Notes under the pieces: generated by a model
Databases searched by the model: none
Told to the model about the DNA's origin: nothing
What the model saw: only the letters and a program-made list of their open reading frames with translations
Program-made: the position numbers and the translations under genes
Source: Microbacterium yannicii PS01
Lineage (GTDB): Bacteria; Actinomycetota; Actinomycetes; Actinomycetales; Microbacteriaceae
DNA length: 57,296 nucleotides
Direction of reading: 5' to 3'
Assembly: GCF_000304335.1 (NCBI RefSeq)
Contig: NZ_CAJF01000028.1
Span: 1 to 57,296, forward strand
Shown: one piece after another, positions 47,908-54,845 of the stretch
Layout of the letters: the number at the start of each line of letters is the position of its first letter
Position numbering within the stretch: position 1 is the stretch's first letter

Positions 47908-47921
47908 TAGCGTGGAGCGGG
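47908..47921 (+). promoter_or_regulatory. leaderless -10 element of the 212-aa protein gene
   Basis: TAGCGT (47908-47913), seven bases, then GTG 47921; the same hexamer and spacing as the VOC gene promoter. It decides the start against a 24-codon extension. Confidence 0.55.
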
Positions 47922-48559
47922 TGAGCGAGGAGTCCAGGGAGTTCCACAAGCCGGTCCGTCGTCCAGCTGAGCTCTTCGACCGGCTGTTCGCCGCCGAGGA
48001 TCCGGCCGAGGTGTCGCGCATCGCCCACTCCACCGCGCATGCGCTGCTCTCGCGCGTTCGATCCGATCCGGACGGTGCGATCGTCGATCGACTGGTCACC
48101 TTCACCGACGAGCACGGCATCGACGACATCGCCGAACTCTGGTCGCGTTCGCCCGCCAAATCGCTGCCGGGCGCGCTGTGGCGGCTGTACCTGCTTCAGC
48201 TCATGATCCACGACGACCCTCGCACCGCCGCGCTCCTCTACGAGCGCGGACGCACCGAACTGCGGTCCGTCGACGAGGTCGTGGCCGGTGCGCCGTCGCC
48301 GGCCGGCCCCGACGAGCTCGTCGCGCTCATCGACATGATCATGCGCGGGCTGTTCGAAGGCGACTTCGCAGTCGCCCTCGACCGCGCGTCGGCGTTCTGC
48401 CGTGTGCAGGCCTCGGGCGCCACCCATGTCGCCGACGACTACGAGGCGACCGAGCCCGAGCGGGCGTCGGCCTTCACAACCCGGGCGCTGCGGCTCTCGG
48501 ACTACGCCGCCGACCTCGCGGCGTGCGCGGCGCTCTGGCGGCGCGACGCCCTGAGCTGA
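47921..48559 (+). CDS. uncharacterised alpha-helical protein
   Basis: A 212-aa, soluble, mostly helical and acidic protein (SEESREFHKPVRRPAELF, AELWSRSPAKSLPGALWRLYLLQ, ADRIMRGLFEGDFAVALDRASAFCRV-type blocks). I have seen similar Microbacteriaceae proteins carrying the label 'DNA-directed RNA polymerase subunit beta', which nothing in this sequence supports. No signal peptide, helix-turn-helix or catalytic motif is visible. It is monocistronic by its own promoter and is followed by a structured spacer. Confidence 0.75.
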   Translation: MSEESREFHKPVRRPAELFDRLFAAEDPAEVSRIAHSTAHALLSRVRSDPDGAIVDRLVTFTDEHGIDDIAELWSRSPAKSLPGALWRLYLLQLMIHDDPRTAALLYERGRTELRSVDEVVAGAPSPAGPDELVALIDMIMRGLFEGDFAVALDRASAFCRVQASGATHVADDYEATEPERASAFTTRALRLSDYAADLAACAALWRRDALS

Positions 48560-48654
48560 GGCATCCGTACTCGGCTGCGCGAGTGCTCGGGACAGCGCGA
48601 AACGGGGCAGATGCCGGTGTTCGGGAGGGACGTCTGACGCGGACCGGCGGACTG

Positions 48655-48756
48655 AAGGGGTCCGGGTACGAAAGTGCCGGGCCGCAGAACGCCTCTCGGC
48701 GCGGAGCCGCTCGCAGCGGCAGAAGATGGAGCCCGGGGGTTACTGCGGCCCGGCCA
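48655..48756 (+). ncRNA. candidate structured RNA element in the spacer before pabC
   Basis: A 12-bp perfect inverted repeat (48676-48687 and 48743-48754; GCCGGGCCGCAG and its complement) encloses two smaller hairpins: CGCC-TCTC-GGCG near 48690-48701 and GCCGC-TCGCA-GCGGC at 48706-48720. A further stem with a GAAA tetraloop lies just before (48662-48680). The strand is uncertain. It resembles no riboswitch or ncRNA class I know, and may be a terminator complex for the upstream gene. Nothing else is seen in 48560-48799. Confidence 0.35.
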
Positions 48757-48799
48757 ATCCATTGTAACCGAGCTCGCCGTCGTGACATTCCCGACGACC

Positions 48800-48813
48800 T
48801 AGGCTCGGAGGCA
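48800..48813 (+). promoter_or_regulatory. leaderless -10 element of the pabC-like gene
   Basis: TAGGCT (48800-48805), seven bases (including GGAGG), then ATG 48813. The GGAGG could act as ribosome binding site if transcription starts earlier. Confidence 0.45.
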
Positions 48814-49700
48814 TGACCAGGCGTTTCGCGCTCGTGATCGAGCCCGCGGCATCCGACGATCCCCGTTCCGACTTCGCAGGCACTTTCCGCGAGATCGACC
48901 CCGCCGCACCGGCGCTGAGCGTCGGCGAATTCAGCACGCAGCGCGGCGACGGCATCTTCGAGTCGATCGGCGTCGTCGACGGCCACCCGCAAGAGACCCA
49001 GGCGCATCTCGACCGTCTCGCCCACTCCGCCGGCATCTGCGACCTTCCCGCCCCTCACCTCGAGCAGTGGCGGCAGGCCGTCCGCGTGGCGGCCTCCCAC
49101 TGCCCGCCCGAGGGCGAGGGAGTGATAAAGCTCATTCTGAGCCGCGGCGTCGAGCACGGGCCCGCACCGACCGCCTGGGTGACCGCGGCCGGCGCCCCCG
49201 ACAACGCGGCCGTGCGCCAGCATGGTGTGCGCGTCGTGACACTCGATCGGGGCTATGGCATCGACACGCCCGCCCGCGCCCCGTGGTTGCTGCTGGGCGC
49301 GAAGACGCTGTCGTACGCGGTGAACATGGCGGCGATCCGCGAGGCCAAGCGCCGCGGCGCCGACGATGCGATCTTCGTGAGCTCCGACGGATTCGTCCTC
49401 GAGGCCCCGACCGCGTCGCTCATCCTCCGGATCGGCGACCGCTATGTCACGCCCGCCCCGAACGGCGGCATCCTCCACGGCACCACGCAGCTGAGCCTGT
49501 TCGAGCACCTCGCCGCCGGCGGCGCCGCCACCGCGTACGAGACCATCCCGGTGGCGGCACTGGCCGAGGCGGATGCCGCGTGGCTGGTGTCGAGCGTGCG
49601 CCTCGCGGCGCCCCTCACCGCGATCGACGACGCCGAGCTCTCGGTCGACGTCGAGGCGACGGCATCCTTCAATCGCTACTTGCTGAGCCCGCGCGACTGA
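48813..49700 (+). CDS. pabC: class IV aminotransferase, 4-amino-4-deoxychorismate lyase type
   Basis: A 295-aa PLP enzyme of fold type IV. It has the PLP lysine in LLGAKTLSYAVNMAAIREA, EAPTASLILRIGD (the conserved Glu binding the PLP nitrogen), GGILHGTTQLSLFEHL and the C-terminal AWLVSSVRLAAPLTAIDD. In actinobacteria such short enzymes are usually aminodeoxychorismate lyase, which releases p-aminobenzoate for folate. A branched-chain or D-amino acid transaminase is possible, since lyase and transaminase are hard to separate by motif. Confidence 0.82.
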   Translation: MTRRFALVIEPAASDDPRSDFAGTFREIDPAAPALSVGEFSTQRGDGIFESIGVVDGHPQETQAHLDRLAHSAGICDLPAPHLEQWRQAVRVAASHCPPEGEGVIKLILSRGVEHGPAPTAWVTAAGAPDNAAVRQHGVRVVTLDRGYGIDTPARAPWLLLGAKTLSYAVNMAAIREAKRRGADDAIFVSSDGFVLEAPTASLILRIGDRYVTPAPNGGILHGTTQLSLFEHLAAGGAATAYETIPVAALAEADAAWLVSSVRLAAPLTAIDDAELSVDVEATASFNRYLLSPRD

Positions 49701-49708
49701 CGCCGACG

Positions 49709-49739
49709 ACGAAGCCCCCGCACACGGCGGGGGCTTCGT
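49709..49739. terminator. bidirectional terminator between pabC and pstB
   Basis: Perfect 13-bp stem (49709-49721 and 49727-49739, 5-nt loop) between convergent stops; the arms are ACGAAGCCCCCGC and complement. Confidence 0.8.
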
Positions 49740-49753
49740 GTCGTGCAGCTGGA

Positions 49754-50533
49754 TTATCCGAAGCGGCCGGAGACGTAATCCTCGGTGGCCTGCACGGACG
49801 GGGTCGTGAAGATCGACTTGGTGTTGTCGTATTCGATGAGCTTGCCCGGCTTGCCGGTGCCGGCGATGTTGAAGAACGCGGTCTTGTCGCTCACGCGCGA
49901 CGCCTGCTGCATATTGTGCGTCACGATGACCACGGTGTAGTCGTTCTTCAGTTCGCCGATGAGCTCCTCGATCGCGTATGTCGAGATCGGGTCGAGGGCC
50001 GAGCAGGGCTCGTCCATCAGGATCACCTGGGGGGAGACGGCGATGGCCCGCGCAATGCACAGACGCTGCTGCTGACCGCCCGAGAGGCCCGAGCCGGGCT
50101 TGTCGAGGCGGTCCTTGACCTCATTCCACAGGTTCGCACCCTGCAGCGACTTCTCGACCAGCGCGTCCGCGTCGGACTTGGAGATGCGCTTGTTGTTGAG
50201 CTTGACGCCCGCGAGCACGTTCTCCTTGATCGACATCGTCGGGAACGGGTTCGGGCGCTGGAAGACCATGCCGACCTGACGGCGCACGAGCACGGGGTCG
50301 ACGCTCGCGCCGTACAGGTCGTCGCCGTCGAGCAGGACCTCGCCCTCGACCCGGGCACCCGGGATGACCTCGTGCATGCGGTTGAGCGTCCGCAGGAAGG
50401 TCGACTTGCCGCAGCCCGAGGGGCCGATGAAGGCGGTGACGCTGCGGGGCTCGATGTCGAGCGAGACGCCCTCGACGGCCAGGAAGTCGCCGTAGTAGAC
50501 GTTCAGGTCGTTGACTTCGATGCTCTTGGACAC
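49754..50533 (-). CDS. pstB: phosphate ABC transporter ATP-binding protein
   Basis: Energises high-affinity phosphate uptake. The 259-aa protein has Walker [10 protein letters not shown], the Q-loop [17 protein letters not shown], the signature [15 protein letters not shown], Walker [14 protein letters not shown] and ends with PstB-specific [19 protein letters not shown] (18 residues of it). GTG 50533 is chosen because AGAGGA precedes it; the longer frame is unlikely. Last gene of pstSCAB; no phoU follows. Confidence 0.97.
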   Translation of the reverse strand: MSKSIEVNDLNVYYGDFLAVEGVSLDIEPRSVTAFIGPSGCGKSTFLRTLNRMHEVIPGARVEGEVLLDGDDLYGASVDPVLVRRQVGMVFQRPNPFPTMSIKENVLAGVKLNNKRISKSDADALVEKSLQGANLWNEVKDRLDKPGSGLSGGQQQRLCIARAIAVSPQVILMDEPCSALDPISTYAIEELIGELKNDYTVVIVTHNMQQASRVSDKTAFFNIAGTGKPGKLIEYDNTKSIFTTPSVQATEDYVSGRFG

Positions 50534-50564
50534 GATTCCTCTGGTTCTGTTCGGGGAGATGGCC

Positions 50565-51677
50565 TCAGCGGCCGAGCTTGGGGGAGAACACCTTCGCGAC
50601 AAGGCGCGCGATGAGGTTCAGGACCATGACGATGACGATGAGGGCGAGTGCGGCGGCCCAGGCGCGGTCGACGTACGCAGACGCCGGGATGCCCTGATTC
50701 ATGTATTGGGAATAGGCGAAGACCGGAAGCGTCATCATGCGGCCGTCGAAGAGGTTGTAGTTCATCGAGGTCGCCACACCGGCGGTGAGCAGCAGCGGTG
50801 CCGTCTCCCCGATGACGCGCGAGATCGAGAGCATGATGCCGGTCGTGATGCCGGCGATCGAGGTCGGAAGCACCACCTTGGAGATCGTCAGCCACTTCGG
50901 CACGCCGAGGGCGTAGGACGCTTCGCGCAGCTCGTTGGGCACGAGACGCAGCATCTCTTCGCTGGAGCGGACGACGACGGGGATCATCAGCACCGCCAGG
51001 GCGATCGATCCCATGATCCCCATGCGGATGCCGGGACCGAAGAACAGCGCGAAGAGGGCGTAGGCGAACAGGCCGGCGACGATCGACGGGATGCCGGTCA
51101 TGACGTCCACGAGGAACGTGATGCCGCGAGCCAGCTGCTTGCCTGCGCCGTACTCGACGAGGTAGATGGCGGTGAAGAGACCGATCGGAATCGAGATGAC
51201 GGCCGCTGCGAGTGTGATGAGGAGCGTGCCGACGATCGCGTGGAGCGCCCCTCCGCCTTCGCCGACCACGTTGCGCATCGATGACGTGAAGAACTCGGCC
51301 GAGATGCCGGCGACGCCGTTGACGACGACCGTGACCGCCACCGAGACGAGCGGCACCATGGCGATCGCGAACGCCACGCTGACGACGCCGGTCACGAGGC
51401 GGTCGACGCCCTTCCGGCGGCCCTCGACCAGGCTCGAGATGATCGTGATCAGCACCAGGTACAGGACGGCGGTCACGACGGCCCAGGCAGCGATGTTGAA
51501 GCCGCTGCCCTCCGCCATCGCGACGATGCCGAACAGGAGCGCGCTGATGACGGCGCTGGCGCCGAGGAGCGCCCAGGGCGACCAGGTCGGGAGGTGTCCG
51601 CTCGTCAGACGCGGTGACTCCTCGAGGGGTGCTTCCGGAGGGGATTGCGGGGGAGCGGCGGAGGTGATCACAGTCAT
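50565..51677 (-). CDS. pstA: phosphate ABC transporter permease PstA
   Basis: Inner-membrane permease. The 370-aa protein has a Pro/Ser-rich N-terminal tail of about 40 residues, six to seven helices and the EAA-type block [23 protein letters not shown] followed by [33 protein letters not shown] (cited in part). Its ATG lies one base after the pstC stop (TGACATG), so coupling is expected. Confidence 0.95.
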   Translation of the reverse strand: MTVITSAAPPQSPPEAPLEESPRLTSGHLPTWSPWALLGASAVISALLFGIVAMAEGSGFNIAAWAVVTAVLYLVLITIISSLVEGRRKGVDRLVTGVVSVAFAIAMVPLVSVAVTVVVNGVAGISAEFFTSSMRNVVGEGGGALHAIVGTLLITLAAAVISIPIGLFTAIYLVEYGAGKQLARGITFLVDVMTGIPSIVAGLFAYALFALFFGPGIRMGIMGSIALAVLMIPVVVRSSEEMLRLVPNELREASYALGVPKWLTISKVVLPTSIAGITTGIMLSISRVIGETAPLLLTAGVATSMNYNLFDGRMMTLPVFAYSQYMNQGIPASAYVDRAWAAALALIVIVMVLNLIARLVAKVFSPKLGR

Positions 51678-51678
51678 G

Positions 51679-52626
51679 TCAGTTCGCTCCCGAGAATTCC
51701 TTGCGGCGGCTCACGATGTACCGGGCGAGAGCGTTCACGGCGAAGGTCACGATGAAGAGGATGAGGCCCGTGGCGATCAGGACGTTGATGTTCACGCCGT
51801 AGGCCTCGGGGAAGGTCAGAGCGATGTTGGCGGGAATGGTGCTGGGGTTCTCGGACGTGAAGAGCCGGAACGTCACCACGCCCGTCGCCGAGAGCACCAT
51901 GGCGACGGCCATGGTCTCGCCCAGCGCCCGGCCGAGGCCCAGCATCGAGGCCGACACGATGCCGCTGCGCCCGAAGGGGAAGACAGCCATCCGGATCATC
52001 TCCCAGCGGGTCGCGCCGAGGGCCAGTGCCGCTTCCTCGTGAAGAACCGGCGTCTGCAGGAAGATCTCGCGGCAGATGGCCGTGATGATGGGCGTCACCA
52101 TGACGGCGAGCACGATGGCGGCCGTGAAGATCGAACGTCCCGTGGCCGAGGCCGTCCCGCTGAAGAGCGGGAACCAGCCGGCGTTCGCGGTGAGCCACGC
52201 ATAGACCGGCTGGACGGCGGGCGCGAGGACGAGGATGCCCCAGAGGCCGAAGACCACGGAGGGGACGGCGGCGAGCAGGTCGACGATGTAGCCGAGGCCC
52301 TGCGCGAGCCGGCGCGGCGCGTAGTGCGAGATGAAGAGCGCGACGGCGACCGACAGGGGCACGGCCATGAGCAGGGCGAGGAAGGACGCCCAGATGGTTC
52401 CGAACGCGAGCGGCCAGACGTACTGCCAGAAATTGCCGGGAAGCAGCGACGCGGTCTCGCTCGTCGCCGTGAGGCCGGGGATGGACTGGACGATGAGGAA
52501 GAGGGCGACCGCGGCGAGCGTCACGAGGATCATGGATCCCGCGAACAGCGCGGTACCTGAGAACCAGCGGTCGCCGGGTCGCTGCTTCGGCTTCGGCTTG
52601 ACGGCCGGCTCGGTCGTCGTCGTCAT
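51679..52626 (-). CDS. pstC: phosphate ABC transporter permease PstC
   Basis: Partner permease of PstA. The 315-aa protein has six helices and the block HEEAALALGATRWEMIRMAVFPFGRSGIVSASMLGLGRALGETMAV (cited here by its ends: HEEAALALGATRWEM and GLGRALGETMAV). ATG 52626 starts MTTTTEPAVKPKPK; the 39-codon upstream extension overlaps the pstS-pstC hairpin and is rejected. Confidence 0.95.
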   Translation of the reverse strand: MTTTTEPAVKPKPKQRPGDRWFSGTALFAGSMILVTLAAVALFLIVQSIPGLTATSETASLLPGNFWQYVWPLAFGTIWASFLALLMAVPLSVAVALFISHYAPRRLAQGLGYIVDLLAAVPSVVFGLWGILVLAPAVQPVYAWLTANAGWFPLFSGTASATGRSIFTAAIVLAVMVTPIITAICREIFLQTPVLHEEAALALGATRWEMIRMAVFPFGRSGIVSASMLGLGRALGETMAVAMVLSATGVVTFRLFTSENPSTIPANIALTFPEAYGVNINVLIATGLILFIVTFAVNALARYIVSRRKEFSGAN

Positions 52627-52657
52627 GGTGCCCTTCGGGTTCGGGGTTCTTCGAGGT

Positions 52658-52692
52658 GACACCCGGCCCGGCGGTGAGCCGGGCCGGGTGTC
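52658..52692 (-). terminator. strong intercistronic hairpin between pstS and pstC
   Basis: Perfect 15-bp GC-rich stem (52658-52672 and 52678-52692, 5-nt loop) directly after the pstS stop. It lacks a U-run, so it may partly terminate or protect the pstS 3' end, giving more PstS than permease. Confidence 0.7.
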
Positions 52693-52699
52693 GACGGTG

Positions 52700-53809
52700 T
52701 TACTCGACGACGATCGTCTCGATCGCGGCGTTGATCTGCTCACGCAGCGAGTCGGAGATGGGCGCGCTTCCTGCGGCAGCAGCAGCCTCGTCCTGGCCCT
52801 CGGGGCTCGCGATGTACTCGAGGAAGCCCTTCACGACCGGAGCGACCGCGGCGTCCGCGTACTCCTGGCATGCGATCATGTAGCTGATCAGGACGATCGG
52901 GTACACACCGGCTTCGTCGGACGTGCGCTGCAGCTCGATGGCGAGGTCGCCCTCGGTGCGGCCCTCTTCGAACGGCGAGGCGTCCGCGATCGCGGCCGCG
53001 GCCTCGGGCGAGTACTCGACGAACTCGTCGCCGACCTGGACGGCGGCCGTCGACAGACCCTCTTCCGCTGCGCGGGAGGCGTCGGCGTAGCCGATGGTGC
53101 CGTTGCCGCCGGCGACAGCCGACACGACGCCGGAGGTGCCCTGGGCAGCCTCACCGGTCGAGAGCGGCCACACGCCGTCGGGCTCCGAGGTCCAGACGTC
53201 CGGTGCGGCCTGGAAGAGGTAGTCGGTGAAGTTCTCGGTCGTGCCCGAGTCGTCGGCGCGGTGCACCGGGGTGACCGCCTGGTCGGGCAGCTCGACGCCC
53301 TCGTTGAGGGCGGCGATGGCCGGGTCGTTCCAGTTGGTGATCGTGCCGGCGAACAGACCCGCGATGGTGGCGGCGTCGAGGTTCAGCGAGTCGACGCCCT
53401 CGAGGTTGAAGATGACCGCGATCGGCGAGATGTAGGTCGGCAGCTCGACGATGCCCGAGCCCTCGACGCAGCCGTCGAACGGGCCGGCCTCGATCTCCTC
53501 GACCTTGAATGCGCGGTCAGAGCCGGCGAACGGGAAGGCGCCGGCCTGGAAGGACTCGCGGCCTGCGCCAGAGCCGGCCGCGTCGTATGAGATGGTCACA
53601 TCGGGGTTCGCGGTCTGGAAGCCGGCGGTCCAGGCCTGGACCGCGACCTCCTGCGAGGACGCGCCGCCTCCGGCGATCTCGCCGGAGAGGTCCGACGTGG
53701 GAGCGTCGGACGAGTTGGCCGCAGGGGTCTCGTTGGAAGCGCAGCCGGCGAGGGCGAGAGCCGCGACTGCGGCGACAGCGCCCACCTGGGCGATGCGGGA
53801 GATCTTCAC
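52700..53809 (-). CDS. pstS: phosphate-binding lipoprotein PstS
   Basis: Binds phosphate outside the membrane and passes it to PstCA. The 369-aa protein has lipobox LAGC (C23) and the PstS blocks GGGASSQEVAVQAWTAGFQ, YDAAGSGAGRESFQAGAFPFAGSDR (cited in part), VHRADDSGTTENFTDYL and the late YPIVLISYMIACQEY. GTG 53809 has AAGGA eight bases upstream. First gene of the operon and under a PHO box. Confidence 0.96.
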   Translation of the reverse strand: MKISRIAQVGAVAAVAALALAGCASNETPAANSSDAPTSDLSGEIAGGGASSQEVAVQAWTAGFQTANPDVTISYDAAGSGAGRESFQAGAFPFAGSDRAFKVEEIEAGPFDGCVEGSGIVELPTYISPIAVIFNLEGVDSLNLDAATIAGLFAGTITNWNDPAIAALNEGVELPDQAVTPVHRADDSGTTENFTDYLFQAAPDVWTSEPDGVWPLSTGEAAQGTSGVVSAVAGGNGTIGYADASRAAEEGLSTAAVQVGDEFVEYSPEAAAAIADASPFEEGRTEGDLAIELQRTSDEAGVYPIVLISYMIACQEYADAAVAPVVKGFLEYIASPEGQDEAAAAAGSAPISDSLREQINAAIETIVVE

Positions 53810-53924
53810 TGTGTGAATCCTTCACGTGTCAGGGACTGGGCCCGCGTAGGGCCCTCGGGTTCGAGCCCGGTGCGGGGCTCGCACTGCAACGTAAGCGCGG
53901 ACTCTTAAGAGAGTGCGCTGCACG

Positions 53925-53942
53925 GGTGAACGGAAGGTGAAC
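53925..53942 (-). promoter_or_regulatory. PHO box upstream of pstS
   Basis: Minus strand GTTCACC TTCC GTTCACC: two perfect 7-bp direct repeats (53942-53936 and 53931-53925) four bases apart, an 11-bp period. This is the PhoP-binding pattern described for Streptomyces and other actinobacteria. It lies 116 bp upstream of the pstS start, so a long leader or additional promoter follows. Confidence 0.85.
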
Positions 53943-54035
53943 GGGGTGCCGACATCCATGCGCGCGGATGCACGCCGGGACCCGGGTCGGGCGCCGCGCA
54001 GCGGCGCGCCGCCCCGTTCGTTCACCCCGGCCGGG

Positions 54036-54050
54036 TAAGGTGCTCGGCCA
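54036..54050 (+). promoter_or_regulatory. -10 element of the Lys/Ala-rich gene
   Basis: TAAGGT (54036-54041), eight bases, then ATG 54050. A single GTTCACC half-site lies just upstream (54019-54025), but without a partner repeat. Confidence 0.4.
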
Positions 54051-54844
54051 TGGCGAAGAGCACGAAAGCCGAGCGCAAGGCGCTCGAGGCGATTGACGAA
54101 GCCGCAGCCGCTGCGAAGCAGGCCAAGAAGGTCGCGAAGGGACTTCCCGGCAAGCCGGCGAAGAAGCTGCGCGAGCTGGCAGCCGACGCGATCGAGGTCG
54201 GCGACGTCTCGAAGAAGAAGCTGCGCAACAAGCCGGGAAAGGTGACCAAGGCGGCCGAGCGCGCGGAGCAGCGCGTGCGCAAGGCGACCCGCGCGGCCAT
54301 CGTCAAGGCCGAGAACAAGGCGCGCCTTCGGGCCGAAGCCGAGCGCGCGGCAGCCGAAGCGGAGCGCGCCGCCGCCGAGGCAGCCGCCCGCAAGGAAGAG
54401 ACCAAGACCCTCAAGAAAGCCGCGGCCAAGGCGGAGCGGGCAGCGGCGAAGGCCGAGAAGGAGTCGCGCGAGGCGGACAGGAAGCTCGATGAGGCGCTTG
54501 CTCCGCAGGACGAGTCGCCGGCGACGGATGACGACGCCTCTGTGCTCGCTGAACTCGAGGCCCCACCGTCCGAGGTTGCCGACACGGCAGCCGTCGAGCA
54601 GGAGGAGGCGACTCCCGACGTCGCGATGCCGGCGGTGGCCGAGGCTGAGATCGCGCCTATCGCCGATGCCGGGCCGACGGCGGTCGTGTCGACCGGCAGG
54701 CGGGCTCCGCGCACACCGAAAGCCGCGCCGGCAGAGGACCTCTCTGCGCTGACGGTCGCGCAGCTGCGCGGTCGGGCCCGCGCCGCGGGCGTGGCAGGAT
54801 ACTCGCGCCTGACCAAGGCCGAGCTCGTCGCTCTGCTGTCCTGA
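54050..54844 (+). CDS. Lys/Ala-rich coiled-coil protein with C-terminal Rho-N/SAP-like motif
   Basis: A 264-aa, highly charged protein. Residues 1-145 are an Ala/Lys/Glu-rich helix or coiled coil (with repeats of AERAAAEA and KAERAAAKAEK), 145-225 is a disordered acidic Pro/Ala part, and the last 35 residues (SALTVAQLRGRARAAGVAG and LTKAELVALLS) match the Rho N-terminal/SAP-like helix-extended-loop fold. Nucleic-acid binding is therefore inferred, with histone-like compaction possible. It ends 1 bp before the next gene. Confidence 0.8.
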   Translation: MAKSTKAERKALEAIDEAAAAAKQAKKVAKGLPGKPAKKLRELAADAIEVGDVSKKKLRNKPGKVTKAAERAEQRVRKATRAAIVKAENKARLRAEAERAAAEAERAAAEAAARKEETKTLKKAAAKAERAAAKAEKESREADRKLDEALAPQDESPATDDDASVLAELEAPPSEVADTAAVEQEEATPDVAMPAVAEAEIAPIADAGPTAVVSTGRRAPRTPKAAPAEDLSALTVAQLRGRARAAGVAGYSRLTKAELVALLS

Positions 54845-54845
54845 C

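Noticed and set aside
48655..48756. RNase P, tmRNA or SRP RNA
   Set aside because: The universal blocks (GAGGAAAGTCC, tag ORF, GGAAG/AGCAGCC tetraloop) are absent.
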